Assembly (NCBI GenBank): GCA_000499405.2
Contig: HG738139.1
Coordinates: 1,840,976 to 1,904,975, forward strand
Reading direction: 5' to 3'
From: Onchocerca volvulus
Taxonomy: Eukaryota; Nematoda; Chromadorea; Rhabditida; Onchocercidae
DNA length: 64,000 bases
Shown: positions 1-12,400 of the stretch, one piece after another
How positions within the stretch are numbered: the first letter of the stretch is position 1
Layout of the letters: every line of letters begins with the position of its first letter
Position numbers and translations under genes: made by a program
The notes under the pieces: model-generated
Seen by the model: only the letters and a program-made list of their open reading frames with translations
The model's database searches: none
What the model was told of the DNA's origin: nothing

Positions 1-1
1 T

Positions 2-330
2 GAAAAACCGAAGGTAGTCGCAACAACGGGAGTAGAGGTTGGTTCAGGAAATAAGACATACATGATGTGCAAAGAAGCGATGTTAATCAATCCATATGAG
101 CGAGATAAATCTGAAAAGGCGTTAATCCTTTTGGATTTAGGAAGTGAATGCAACCTGATAACCGAATCAGTGGCCAATAAATTAGGTCTGGTTTTCGAGA
201 GACTCACCATGGAATAAGGATTACAGAAGTTGCTGGTAGCAAAAGTTACGCCGACTCAGTGACAACGTTTGGAATTAGAACTACATCTGGAACTATAAAG
301 AATGCTCAAGCATGTATAATCTTTCATTAT
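2..330 (+). mobile_element. BEL/Pao LTR-retrotransposon remnant (aspartic protease region)
   Basis: An open frame enters from the left edge and reads an aspartic-protease-like stretch with ALILLDLGSECNLITE and then ANKLGL, the typical peptidase of BEL/Pao Pol polyproteins. The frame stops at TAA near 214. The similarity continues in another frame as RITEVAGSKSYADS and then TTFGIRTTSGT, so there is a frameshift near position 210. After about 330 the coding similarity ends in AT-rich repeats. This is a 5'- and 3'-truncated, non-functional copy; any upstream part is outside the window. Family knowledge: the D-L-G-S variant of the D-S/T-G protease motif is common in this clade. The call rests on the motif only. 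Confidence 0.7.
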
Positions 331-542
331 CTTAGTGTTCCATAATCTTACATGTAATTCTGCATGGTTTATGATTCGCATATCGCATGTATACAACCTC
401 ACATGTACCACAATTAGCATACTGATGTTTATAACTTACATATTACATGATTAGCATCTTATATGTATAATCTTTCATTACTTTAATTTTCCATAACTTT
501 ACATGTAATCTAACATGGTATATGATTATCATATACCATGTC
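313..542. repeat. Direct repeat of about 70 bp, two copies 161 bp apart
   Basis: The stretch starting TGTATAATCTTTCATTA at 313 recurs at 474. Both copies continue with CCATAA, TTACATGTAAT and a CATGG-TATGATT segment, with several mismatches. The spacer has related ACATGTA/TTACAT words. From 553 to 630 a looser GTTGAGT/CGAGTTG repetition follows. Confidence 0.6.
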
Positions 543-1017
543 AGATTGCATTGCGCTGTGTTGAGTTGGACTGGGCTAAGTTGCGTTGAGTCGAGTTATA
601 TCGAATCGAGTTGACTAAGTTGCATCCACACCGTATTATAAAATAATCATTTGAAGATTGCCCCCTTTCTCAATAGAAGATTTATAAACACTAATAATGG
701 TAGTGGTTTGCATAAAAACCGGAAACTGTTAAGACCCAATTGATACAAAGCGTCGTAACAACATCTAGTGAGAAGATTAGGATGTAAATTTGGACAGAAA
801 TGTGAATTTCGATAAGTATTGTAAACGGTTAATAGCAAAGGCATTTCCTGTATGACAGGGATACAATGATGTGAGCACAGAAAAAACAGAAAAAACATTG
901 GAAAGGAACATAAAATTAGTTTAATGTTTCACAATTGGTAACATTCATTTACAATAAGGAATTTGTTTGATTATTTATTTGTTTGGAATTTGGTTGGAGT
1001 CTCGCGAGATCAGAATT

Positions 1018-1215
1018 CGCGAAATTATCTGGTGCCGAAAAGACTTCCAATTTTTTGCGTAAATTATCTAGCGTCGATGAGATTTATTGATTCTTATGTA
1101 AATTATCTAGCTTCCAACAAGCTTGTGTATTTCTATGGAAATCATCTGGTGCCGACAGATGTTTCCGCAATTTTTATAATATTAATGTAAACTGCCTGGA
1201 TCTAGTGATCGTATC
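1018..1215. repeat. Degenerate tandem repeat, period about 40 bp, five units
   Basis: The core (G/T)(C/T)(G/A)AAATTATCTGG or a close variant starts near 1018, 1057, 1096, 1135 and 1185. It is followed in several units by GTGCCGA or a related word. Units differ by substitutions and small indels. No function is visible. A 75-codon open frame crosses it but looks like a by-product of the repeat. Confidence 0.6.
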
Positions 1216-3690
1216 GCCGGTGACTATACCCAGTTTTATCTGATACAGGCTACATTTTCTTTGCTTTGGACCGACTAACTATTCGACAATTCTTTTCCTT
1301 GACACCACTGTCTTCCTCAACCCTTTTTTTTTCATTTTTTTATAATGATCACGCTGTAATATTACTTATTCTGCTTAGAATTAAAAAAAGTATAACCAAT
1401 TTTCCAAATTGACTACAATAAAACTTTCTCAATTCATTTTTTAAGAAATTTCTGCAAAGTCCTATTATCAGTTTAGTTTTGACACTGCTATTCATTTTTC
1501 TGATTTTAGCAAACGCTGTCCTCTAAAACATTGTAGTTTTTAAAATACTATGCTGAGGAAAAATAATTGGAAAAATAGAAAAGATCATCTTACTTCCCAA
1601 ACTCAACCCTTTCTGCAAAGCAAATTATTTTATCATATTGCTATTTGTTCACAGTTTTCCTCCTTTTTTTCTTGCAATTATTAAAAACACTAGGTAACAT
1701 TCCCTGTGCAATCCTTTAAATATTTTATATGAAGGTTTTCGAAATTTTACTCTTAGAATCTCCAACATGAAACAAGATCCAAAAAATGATTCTTTTAACT
1801 TGTCCTTCCTATTTTTTAATTTCATCATTTTCGGCTTCTTCATTGTTGTTCTTGTTAAAAATTTACTTATATCTATTATTATACTTATTTGACGATTATC
1901 TAACCATAATGTTTCACATCGAATTTAGTAGCTTAATTTTTATTGAAAGATATAAGTGAGATTAGTCCAACCTTCTTCTTTTTTATAAACATTCAATTTG
2001 ATGCACAGTTTGTCATTTTATTGTTAATACTAAGCGAATAATTTTATGCTGCAATAAAATTTAAATATTATCAACAAACGCAGAAATAAATAAAAATTTA
2101 GTTCAAACGCTATCACTACGGAGTTTGTCGTCCGCAACATCATGTAACAACAATGCTCCATCGCTTCTCGGAATCAGTTTAATTAGACCAACCAGTCACG
2201 AAAAGTGATTAATTGAAAGTAAAACGACAAATCTGGCGATGCTTCGGTAAGCAGAAGGAGATCACTGATGTTGAAGGAAGAGCATTTTCGTCAGAACCAA
2301 ACAGAAGAGCATTCTGCTTAGTTCTGACGAGTGAGATACAGTGCTAATTGTTGCTATTGCTGGAAAATTAACAGTGAAACATTTGTCACAGATGCCCTAA
2401 TTTCAACACTCTCATCGTCGTATAATTTTAACATTTTTATTGATATAATCATTAAGAACTTATTATGATCAAATTATTTGTAATCCAAGCTATAAAGGAG
2501 AAAATGGAACTTTAAATGAGCAAAAGCATGTGACTTAAAAATTTTTTTTCAGAATAGGGTTGTACATTAAATGTAAGAATTTAGAATGGTTAATCCATAG
2601 CGCGTCTTTCGAATTTTAATACACTCTAGTACGTGTAGTTGGCGATATTGGAAATGCTTATTTTGTTTCTTTTCATAAAGAATGCGTAATTCATAACATG
2701 CAAAAAAAAAAAAAATCAAAAAACAAATGCTTAAATTTCTTGTGTTTTCTAAAAACTACTTTTATTAATCGCTGATGCTACGAGTAATAAATGCTCCCTT
2801 GAAAATTATTCTAGTATCCGTAGATGATTGCATATATTGCTAATTCTTTTTTTATCAAAAAAACTTCAATTAAGCTTCGGTTACTTATCTATTTTGGAAA
2901 CAAAAATGTGCAGCTGATCATATTCTCTGATACTACAAGCAGCAGAATTTATAATGTGATGATGATTAGATAAAGATTTTGGCTACTATTTCGATGATCT
3001 CAGTTTGGATTCAGGATTTCAGCAAGGAGAATCCATCTAAACTATTGATAATTTTATAAAACTAAGTAGTAATAACGATGATGCTAGTATAAAATAAATA
3101 TTGATCATATATTAATATATGGTTGTTAGATTAGAAATTTGATGTTATTATTTTCTGCTGCAAGGTTGTTGTCGTAAACCGAAATGCTGAAATATCCAAA
3201 TGTTGTTTATAATGAAAATTTGCAATCTCATACATGTAACCATCAACTCACATTATATCATAACGACCTTTTGCATCCAATCTGCTGATAATGTTCACGT
3301 CATCTTTAAGAACTGTAAATGGCTGTAAGACATATTGTAAATTGGTTTTAAGAATGCTTAGATAGTTGTAAAACATGCTAATGTCTGTAATTTTTTAAGG
3401 GTTAATGTTATGCTGTTTATTTAAGGATTGTAAATGATTGTGAAATATATCTGGAATATCATATGGATTAATATCATGGTCTTTGACTAAAGGATTGTTA
3501 ATGGCCGCAATTATGTCAATTGTCGAATAATGCAAGAACTAAATCCTTATTCTTTGTTTCAATTTTTAAGCATTATTTATCCCTTATCCTTTAGTTTTTA
3601 TCCATATCAATCTTTTTTGCATGATTAATAAAAATCTCCGCCCCTATCAAGTATAACCATACAAAAGCGGAATTTTCTGGACAGCAGTAT
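1216..3690. other. Intergenic, no gene seen
   Basis: AT-rich sequence with short A and T runs. I see no exon chain or family motif. A hairpin-forming element lies at 2289-2329 (listed separately). There is a poly-A run at 2702-2714. Confidence 0.5.
2289..2329. repeat. Nested perfect inverted repeat
   Basis: CGTCAGAAC (2289-2297) pairs with GTTCTGACG (2321-2329). Inside, CAGAA (2302-2306) pairs with TTCTG (2312-2316), leaving a 5-nt loop and symmetric 4-nt internal loops. It lies in a slightly GC-richer stretch. The words AGAAGAGCATT also occur as a direct repeat here. Confidence 0.7.
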
Positions 3691-3696
3691 CAGTGC

Positions 3697-3993
3697 ATGA
3701 ACACATTACCAGCAATGGCGGCAGCAATCTCTGGAGTACTCTTATTATCGATGCAACTAAGGTAGTGGCGGTGTAGTGGCGGTTCAGTGTCTACAGGTGT
3801 CAAAATTTTCAATTCATCAGCAAAAAGCGAATTACATCAGCAAGGTTCTCCTGTATCAGTATCAATAGCAAAACGTTCCCAGACCAATATCAAGCAAACT
3901 GAACGAAGCACAAACAATCATTCGTCAAAGGACCACTATTGGTATTATTTATATTACTCGGATTTTGTTTTATTTTTCTCATTATCGGTTGTT
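3697..3993 (+). pseudogene. Possible small secreted/membrane protein, broken by in-frame TAG
   Basis: An ATG at 3697 lies 14 bases after a possible leader acceptor (TGGACAG). It opens a frame with a signal-peptide-like start (MNTLPAMAAAISGVLLLSMQ). An in-frame TAG follows at 3763, in a short GTAGTGGCG duplication. The same frame then stays open to 3993, reading a Ser/Thr/Gln-rich segment and a hydrophobic end (DFVLFFSLSV), directly followed by a strong GTAAGT donor. Continuing from that donor to the acceptor at 4189 would add two residues and a stop. I do not recognise the family. It could be a pseudogene, a wrong join, or chance. Confidence 0.25.
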
Positions 3994-4025
3994 GTAAGTT
4001 GCGATATTGTTTCTAATATCTTATA

Positions 4026-4111
4026 AACCTAATAAAGGCTCTTGTTAACCTAGTCAAGTCACAGCAGCAAAAAGATCTTCAGTCCAAGGATTGTAGAATC
4101 TCAAATAACTA
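4026..4111 (+). repeat. Copy 1 of an 85-bp inverted repeat flanking the kinase gene
   Basis: Begins AACCTAATAAAGGCT and ends CTCAAATAACT. Its reverse complement is found at 10256-10343 with about 80% identity by eye. Both copies share GCAGCAAAAAG and CAGTCCAA. In this orientation each reads as a short open peptide, so it may be a fragment of a mobile element. Confidence 0.65.
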
Positions 4112-4350
4112 GGATCGGCTTAATGAAATCAATTGTTCTTTCATATAACTACATTGCGATAATTTTGTGATATTTTTCATCAATTCCAGTTTGTCTGATC
4201 TCGAAATGTTATTTGCAAACTACATGGTACGCTTTTTTTCACAATGAGACGTAATGATTTGTATAATTTTTTTTTAACACAAATTTTGTTCATTGTTTAT
4301 CCAATTTTCTTCGTGTATAATCCAGATGGAATCGAGCAGTTGATTATTGA

Positions 4351-7300
4351 ATGAATGATAACGGTATTCCAAGCGGCATCAAAAATATATTGCTCACCAA
4401 TTCAATATTTCAATGTCTTGAGTTCAAAAATCCAATTCTCGAAAGGAAACTACGGTTATTCAACAAAAATTTAATTAATTTAATTATTTCATGCATTATT
4501 AGTGCAAGATGTTTGTCATCATTCAATAATTATTCAGTCAATTTATCTTTTATTCAATGAAAATATCAAGTAATATTCAGCAATATTTTGCAGAAAAACA
4601 TGATGCATTAAACGGTTCGAAATCTGATTATAGAATTATCGCAGAGATCATTGTTAGCAGGAGTGAGTAATTTTCATTCGATTTCTTTAAGTCAGTCTGA
4701 AAGCATAAGAATGAGTTGATTAAAACAACTCTCAGTCTTATAAATCATATCTCTTTCTCAAAAAATTAATTTGGAATGAAAAATAAAAATATATATTAGA
4801 TCATCCAAAAAATTCACTGAATAGGCAATTCGTCAGTGTAGCAATATAATAATTTAATCAAAATGATTAACTTAAAGCTGAGAAGAAAAATCGCTTTATA
4901 ACCATCTTATTTCTATTTTTTGTGAGTTTTTTAAATTTAAGACAATTTTTTTTGTTGAGAATCAAACTAAAAAAATTGTTGCCAATTTATTATGCATAAT
5001 TATAGATCGATTCATTGAATGTTTGCAACGAATACAAAAAGCATTGTAACAACCCGTTCATTTTCGATATCCGCAAAATATGTCGCGGTGAATATTATCA
5101 ATTACTCATTTCATTTTCGGTAGAAAAAAAAAAGGATTCTTAAATTTGCGAATTAGATTTCTATTACAAATACTAACATTTAATGGAAATTTTATTTAGT
5201 GTTTGTTTTTTCAAAATCCTCGCTTTATTTTTCCATTTTTAATAAGATTTCAACTAATTCATGTATGTTTAACAGAAGAACCGAGACGATTTGTTTCATT
5301 AATCTGATTAATGAAGAAGCAATTGCATCGCTGAAGTTTAGTATTTATTACTGGAATGTATAGCTTCAATAAATTGATTATATCATTTATGATTCTACGC
5401 ATTTTTTACTTTATCTTTGCTATTGATTTACTATTTGCTCCGTCTATTGCTTCTTTATTTTAATTTAAAAAAAAAAACGGCTATTGTTGCATGAGAAATG
5501 AATTCAAGAATTTTCTTTGTGAACTCAAATTAATCATAAAATAGTAAAAAGCTCATGTAATATAATTTAAGAAGAAAAGTAATAGGCAGATATCAAAAGT
5601 TGGCAGTATTAAACTGACATCTTTGAATTTTGTATTTTGTGCAAATTTTGTATGTAAAACTGATGTGATATGAGGTCTTTTGCTTTATATCTAATCTATT
5701 TCAAATATAAAATTATCATTTAAATGTAAAAATTTCTTAATGCAAAAAAGCAAGTTTAAATGAAAGACAGAACTTGATTGAACTTGTGACAATGATATTC
5801 TTTTCATTTACTGGGAAGTAATCAGTAATAGTTTAATACCGTTAACTTATTAAAAATTCTTTTTTAAATTCATAAATTAAACTAATTTTCATTATATATA
5901 TGCAAGCTACTTATTGAAATACAATTATTGTTTCATATCTTGATTTTGTGGCTGTGTGCTTTGCGCTATTAATTTTTTATTTTGTTCTCATTATCATTAA
6001 TATTATATTAAATGTCAAAAAAAAATCCATCAAGTTTGGTTGTTATTTAATTTTGTTTGATTCTATAAAATATTCTTTAAAATATTGGAAATCACATATT
6101 CAATTTCTGAGACAATTATAATAATTTCTTGAATGTCCATAATTTATTGAAATAATTGAATTTAAATTTATCTAATTAATAAGTGATTGAAAAATTTCCT
6201 TCAAAAAAGACATAAACAAAAGATTAAAAATTTTGGAACATTATTGTGATCAGATTTAAATACTGATATTTAAATTTGATACATCATTACAATAGATGAA
6301 AGAAGAATAAGATCTAACTTGTCTTTATATACTTAGTTTATATGTATTACTAACATCTTCGAACTATTTTTACAAGTTTCAGCAGCTAATGAAGATCCTC
6401 AAAATTTGGTAAAAGGATTGATTGTTGGTAAACGCTGGAGGATCATCGATAAATTAGGGGAAGGTGGTTGCGGTTCAGTTTACAAAGTAGAAGATATCCA
6501 GACATTTGCTAAAGTTAGTTGTTAATAGTTCCTTAGAAGTTTTTTGATATTAGTAGAGAACTGAAAACTATTTGAAAAATATTTTAGGCAGCATTGAAAG
6601 CTGAATCAAATTTTGTTAAAGGCGGCAGTGTACTGAAATTGGAAGTGCAGGTATTTGAAAACTTCCTTTTCTTTCTAAACAGTGAGAGATTTTTTTTTAC
6701 TTTACATTTAAAACTAATTTCTGAATACTAAATAGAGATTTTAGCATTTATTACATCTATTAATAGCAAATCTGATTCGATAAGAATAGAAAAAAAAAGA
6801 AATATTAAGATGTGCATGTTGCCTCTTCAATAATTAGAAGTAAGAATTTCTGTGTGTTGATTGAAATAATAGAATAAGATTTGAAGAGATTGAAAGTTAG
6901 ATGAATAATTGAATTCAGTCAGTAAACGAAAAGAGAAATTTATATCTCACAACCAAAGTAATAATAAATGAGATATTTTAAAAATTGCTAGAGTTGTTCA
7001 TTTCTTTCAACGTCATATAATCTTTTTGTTTTTCAATCTTTATGATATTACGAAAGTTCTATTCATGATATAATATCAAAACAGATACTCAAACGTTTAG
7101 AAGGTCGTAAATATGTGACTCAATTATTTCAATCTGCCAAGAAAAAAACGTTCGAATTTCTTTTTTTTTTAATATTCTTAAATTTGAACATGACTTAACT
7201 CAATTTTTTCATTTGTTTGTGTTGATATTTTTATTGACACACAAAAACATGAATCAATGATTTTGTTTTAGAATATTTTTTAAGAATCCTTTCCTGAAGA

Positions 7301-9275
7301 TTCTTAAGAGAAAATGCTAAAACAGATTTAATTCTTCATTCAAATGATTGCTATATTAAAATAAGTCTTTACAGTTATTCGTACATGGTGATGACACTTT
7401 TGGGACGTTCGCTTAATGAATTATTCAAGCAGTATCCAATATGTACCGTTTCAACGCAGGTTCGAGTAGGAATCAATATTTTGTATGGTCTAAAACAATT
7501 ACATGAAGTTCGTTTTTAAGATTTTTTTTCGCAAAATTACAACTTATAAATTTAAAAATATTGAAAATATCATAATATCGCCTGAAAAAAACATTCCGAA
7601 ACATTTAATAGCAAAATTTATTTCGGTGTTAGAAAACTAAGGAAAATTGAGGTCGGTTACATACATCGAGATGTAAAACCAGCCAATCTTGCCATTGGTC
7701 GACGAGGTCAAGCTATTCACATCATTCACATCCTTGATTTTGGCTTATCAAGAGAATATGTTATACGAAATAATGGTAGTGTTAAATTGCGAATGCCCAG
7801 AACAAATACCTTGTTCCGGTTGGTATCAATTTTTTTGATTTAAAATATTTTACAGAATTAAAAAATCTTCCAAATAATTTAATTTCATTAATGCCTATTT
7901 AGTAGAATGTCCATTTGATGTTTAAAAAAAAATTGAAGATTTCTGGTGATAAAAGACATAGATCTTAATCTCTAAAAAAGAAGCGAAACATCAAAACTCA
8001 AAACAATCCTGCGCTTCATAACTGACTATAAGTTAAATATTAGAATTGTTAGCTTTTCATTTTATTCATCACATAATTTTGGAATTAATGAATTAAAAGG
8101 CTACAGCGGTACAGTAAGATATTGCTCAGCTAACACTCACACACGAAGCGAACAAGGTCGACCAGATGATTTGTGGTCAATGATATATGTTTTGGTGGAA
8201 ATGCGAGGTCCGTTACCGTGGAATCATATTCGGTATACTTTGATTTCGCTTATTCCTTCAAATTTCCGAATTTTGACTTTATTTTCATCTTATCATTCAG
8301 TATGAACATCGATTTAGAAATAATTAGAAATTTCAGTGGTAAGGATGAAATTGGTATGGCAAAATTCCAGACACTTGATACAACATTGTGTAGGAATAGT
8401 CCTAAAGAATTACTTGATGTTAGCTTTTTTTTTTATAAAATTTGTTTAACTGACTTTAAAATTTCGATTAAATAATGAATTATATGACTTTTTAATTTTG
8501 TTTTTCTCCAAATAATTCTTTTTTTTTCTATAAAATTTAGAATATATTCTGCTCAAAATTTGGGAATTATCTTCAAAATTTCACATTTCAAATTTCAAAT
8601 TAATATTTTTATGTTTGAAATATTTTTTTAAGATTATAACACATCTTCGAACGTTGGATTATTATACGCGTCCTAATTATTTTTACATTTATGAAAGACT
8701 TCACAATGTAATGCGCGAATGCAATTATAAGTAAGTCTTCTGAATGAATTAACTTGTTGATAAACAAAATTAAAAATTTCAAAATAAATAAAAAGAATTG
8801 TATAAACGCATTGCGTAAATGTATAGAGCTGTTCTTAGAATTCTTTTTTGATTTTGCAATTGAATTTAGCGATGAGATTTTTCAGAAATAAAAGATTTAA
8901 TTACCACAAATAAAAGCCAAATTTCCTACATTCAATTAATCTGCTATTAAAATTTTTAATTTAAAAACTTCCAAACATAAAAAAAAAGTGTATATTGCAA
9001 TGTTTTAATGTTTCTAATTATATCAGATTCAGTGACCCGTATGATTGGGAGCAACCTAGTACTGCGACTTCAATCAAGAAAAGTCTAACATATATAGGTC
9101 GATCATTATCGCGAATACATTTCCACACACCATCATCAGCCGATATGTATAATGTTTCATCTTATTTCAAACAACCTCGAAAATTACGAAAATCTTTTCC
9201 AGTTTTTGTAATCCGTTTGAGCTCGAACTTGAGGCGACTGATAATTATTATGAGATTTCGATTTTAGGAAGATGA
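4351..9275 (+). CDS. TTBK/CK1-like serine/threonine protein kinase
   Basis: A protein kinase of the tau-tubulin-kinase-like branch of casein kinase 1, 379 aa. Exons: 4351-4363, 4594-4662, 6383-6513, 6588-6650, 7085-7149, 7375-7507, 7652-7818, 8107-8232, 8337-8418, 8633-8730, 9027-9146, 9203-9275; all phases join. Visible motifs: glycine loop [10 protein letters not shown] (residues 52-61), ATP-site Lys in ALKAES (K75), MVMTLLG hinge (118-124), catalytic [10 protein letters not shown] (D165), LDFG (D187), then [12 protein letters not shown] and DDLWSM of subdomains VIII-IX. All catalytic residues are present, so it should be active. The start ATG follows a stop codon and a possible leader acceptor at 4325. 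Oddities: a 9-bp duplication gives IHIIHI before LDFG, and a coding-like segment at 9495-9603 is not joined by this model. Its substrate is unknown; many nematode members are germline-expressed (family knowledge). Confidence 0.88.
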
Positions 9276-9494
9276 CTTGACTCAATATTAGTTTTTACAG
9301 ATTATTAGTTGAAAACACTGTTGATAAAGTAATTTGAATACAAAATGAGACCAACATCATTGTTTTAATTGTAAAGAATTCTGTTATTCATCAAATTACT
9401 TTCTTAAGCTTTGATTCTCTTGATTCATTCATTTATTACAAATATTTGATTATTTTTAACAGTTCTTATTGCATTAAAATCTAATTTGAAATAG

Positions 9495-9603
9495 TGATTC
9501 GAAAAATACGAGAAGCCGAATTAGTTCGACAGCAAACTGCAATATGATTAATGAGGATCTTTTTGCGGCAACAGATTTTGAAAGCAATGAGACCGGATTT
9601 TGA
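9495..9603 (+). other. Coding-like segment after the kinase gene, possible alternative last exon
   Basis: After an acceptor-like AAATAG, an open frame of 36 codons reads SDSKNTRSRISSTANCNMIN and then an acidic end with ATDFES, before TGA. Composition is protein-like. However, exon 12 of the kinase hits a stop at 9273 before any usable donor, so the join needs a different splice choice. An AATAAA-like signal follows at 9733-9738. Confidence 0.3.
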
Positions 9604-10255
9604 TATTCGATGAAAGCTGTTATAATCTCTTCATTTATTATGTCTCATATACTGTAATTACAGAAATTTTTTGGATATCAAAATTTTTTCTTCTAGAATT
9701 TGTTGGAAAAAAATTTGAGGTATGCAAAATAACAATAAAGTAGTTTTAACAGATCCTGTCCGTTCCGATTTCACATCCTCAACTCAAATTTATCATAGAG
9801 ATTTCCCATCTTGAGAATATGATTTGATGATTGAATGAGCGAAGAACATGTATTTCGATTAACTTTGGATCTGCAAAGATAAATTTAACTTGTATTTCTT
9901 ATTTTTGTAATTCCATGAAAATCCAATCATTTGAATGTTAGTAACGCTTTCAATTGTATCCACTATTTTGAACATGTTTCCGAAAATAAAGATACTAAGA
10001 AAGACTCCCATCTGGCTACAATTTCTAATTTGATAAGAAATTCAGTGATTTATGCAGCATTTTTAATCTACTTATGTCAAATTATTTCTTACAACTTAGA
10101 GTAATATAATTTTGAGATTCATCATTCGCAAGTGGTAAGAATTCGCTTTATAAAATACCTTTCCAATAAATTAAAGATTACGAAAGAACTTCCTCCTGTT
10201 ATTTAGGATATATCATTATCACAATCTATTTAGGGTAAAGAGGGTTTCTGATTGA
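9604..10255. other. Intergenic, no gene seen
   Basis: Probable 3' flank of the kinase gene with an AATAAA at about 9733. I see no other coding signal. Confidence 0.4.
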
Positions 10256-10343
10256 GTAGTTATTTGGGATCATAGTATCTTTGGACTGGAGAACTTTTTG
10301 CTGCAGGGATTTGACTAGGTCAATAATAGCCTTTACTAGGTTG
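10256..10343 (-). repeat. Copy 2 of the 85-bp inverted repeat
   Basis: The reverse complement matches 4026-4111. It ends 8 bases before the palindromic element at 10352. On the minus strand it reads NLVKAIIDLVKSLQQKVLQS without a stop, which suggests an old coding fragment. Confidence 0.65.
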
Positions 10344-10351
10344 AAACGATA

Positions 10352-10434
10352 CTAGCTGGCCCGGCTATGCGGAGCATGGCAGATCCAGCTATCTATGGGG
10401 GCCGACCACGCTTCGCGTGTCCGGCTTCAGCTAA
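10352..10434. mobile_element. Palindromic 83-bp element with two outward Helitron-like 3' ends (copy A)
   Basis: Starts CTAGCTGGCCCGGC and ends GCCGGCTTCAGCTAA when the inner strand is allowed small mismatches. It holds two GC-rich hairpins (GGCTATGCGGAGCATGGC and CCACGCTTCGCGTGTCC). Each hairpin followed by about 10 nt and CTRR fits a Helitron 3' terminus, one on each strand. It is much more GC-rich than its surroundings. The sister copy is at 28753-28837. An alternative reading is a small MITE with terminal inverted repeats. Confidence 0.6.
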
Positions 10435-10640
10435 TCTATATAAATAGAAATGCCAATGTTCATTTGTTCAAAATTTTAAACTCCGTAAGTTCTTAAACAC
10501 GCACATTATCTTCATTCAAAATCTAAAATATCGGAAAGTCCTTAGCCGATTGCTTTGGAATATTGACACAAAGTTGCAGTCGAAAGCGCATGTTTTCAAA
10601 TACTCATCGATTGATTTCAATTTTTATACAAATTGCATTC
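10435..10640 (+). mobile_element. Helitron 5' terminal region
   Basis: Begins TCTATATAAATAGAAATG exactly next to the CTAA end of copy A. It continues with AACTCCGTAAGTTCTTAA, CTTAGCCGATTGCTTTGG and TTGACACAAAGTTGCAG, words typical of Helitron left ends in animals. No open frame follows, so it is a non-autonomous or truncated copy. The right end of this copy is not clear; the tandem repeat at 11174 may be internal to it. Confidence 0.6.
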
Positions 10641-11173
10641 AATGGGGAAATGCTTTCTAATAATTAAGGCGAGCAATTCTAGCTTTTCGTTTATTTTTTG
10701 CTTTGTGAGAAGTGTAATTCCTTTATTTTTTGATTTGTGGGGAATTTAGTTGCGTTGCACAAATGTCGTGGTCAGGATAGCGTATAATCAAATATTTTGT
10801 TCAAGCAATTTAAGGATCATCTCTCTGACTTCTACTGTTAGACTGTGTCTTGAATTGCTTCTTTTCGTAAATTTTACCCATTTGTCGTGAAACTAGGTTG
10901 TATTTGAATGAAGATGCTTCACGACACTAAGTAATAGAAATCCTTTATTACTTCAGTTATAATACGTGAGGTATCGTCCAACGTTAGCTGAGGCGGCACA
11001 CAATAAAAGACAAAATGTGTATGGAAACGTATAAAAAATCAATTAGAAAATGGGAATGGGAGATGGTAGATCGTTGATAGTTGAGTTGACGTCGTTGGTT
11101 GATCTTGACTGGATTGGAAACTGATCCTGTTGAAATTTTGCCGTTGCTTATATGTAGTTTTTTGTCCACGCCC

Positions 11174-11271
11174 CGTCTGTCTGGGTGTCATTAAGTGCCA
11201 GCATAGACTCTGTCTGGGTGCTATTAAGTGCCGGGGTAGATGCTGCCTGGTGTCAATAAGTGCTGGGGCAG
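11174..11271. repeat. Tandem repeat, three units of 32-33 bp
   Basis: Each unit carries CTG(T/C)CTGG, then GT followed by C(A/T)ATTAAGTGC or a close variant, then (A/G)G(G/C)A and TAGA or CAGA. It is GC-rich for this window. It may belong to the Helitron copy that begins at 10435. Confidence 0.65.
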
Positions 11272-11299
11272 ACGTTGACAATTACTTCATTTTGTTGGT

Positions 11300-12400
11300 T
11301 AGTCATGTGATTTGGTCTTTGGACTGCATAATTACATTTAGACAGCATTAAAATTGGTTTCCCGATTGCTCAACAATTTTAACTACCATAAAAATTACGA
11401 AATAATGTAAACAATTTATATTTCAAACAAGTTAAATTAAATTTGTGAAATAATGTAAACACTTATACGATAATCACTTTAGTTGCTCCAATATGTGGAG
11501 ATAGGAGCAATTGAAAGATGTTTACATTAATTGCTCCAATATGGATTAATCTTTGATCGGTTATTCCGACAGGGGGATTAGAAGAATAAAAAATGAAAAT
11601 TTCGTCGATAGAAAAGGTTGGAGATTTGAAGATGAAGATGATGTTTCTTCAGACTGACTTAAGGAATGTTTATAGTAGTTGTGAGTAGGAGTGGCATATT
11701 ACAACAATCAAAAAATTTCGATTTAGTATAAGAAATATAATTAAATAAATGTGTAATTAGCACAAGATTGTAATAGATGGATTGCCGAAATGACTTTATG
11801 ATATAGTTAGATTGAGTTTGCAAGAATTTAACAATTGATAAATTACAGGAAATGACTTTAAAGTATCATTATACACTTACTCTAGCGCAATGATTATTGC
11901 CGGAAGAAATTTTAAGATAGAATTAATCAAATATCTAATTGCTTAAAATTTGAGAACGCAAACATTTCGAATGTTTTGACAACAAGTAACTTTTTATTAA
12001 GAAAGTAAAAAATTCTTGCTCATCATTATCAGTTCAAAGTTTAGAACTGAGGTGAGAAAGACATTCCAGCAAAAATTTTAGAATGAAATACATTTTACTT
12101 GCTAAAAATGAATTTTTTCATGACAAGCATGAATTTAGTATGACTTTCACTGTAATTAACACGCACTTCATCATAACTCCATTTTGATTGATAGACATGA
12201 TAAATAAATAAATCCATTACTTTTGCAATAAACATGCATTTTTATGTGATAAACAAACATTTTATTGATATATATGCCTTTCATAATGACAAAAGTGCAT
12301 TTTGCTGTGATAAATAAACAAGCATTTTACTGTTAGCTGTCGGAAATTTTTTGTGATTTCGGGGAAAAAATCTTTTTATTTATCCGTAATTTGTTGATTG
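11300..12400. other. AT-rich region with short repeats, no gene seen
   Basis: Contains TTGCTCC/GGAGCAA inverted words at 11480-11570 and, at 12090-12335, loosely repeated GCATTTT and TGATAAATAAAC words. No exon chain. Confidence 0.4.
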
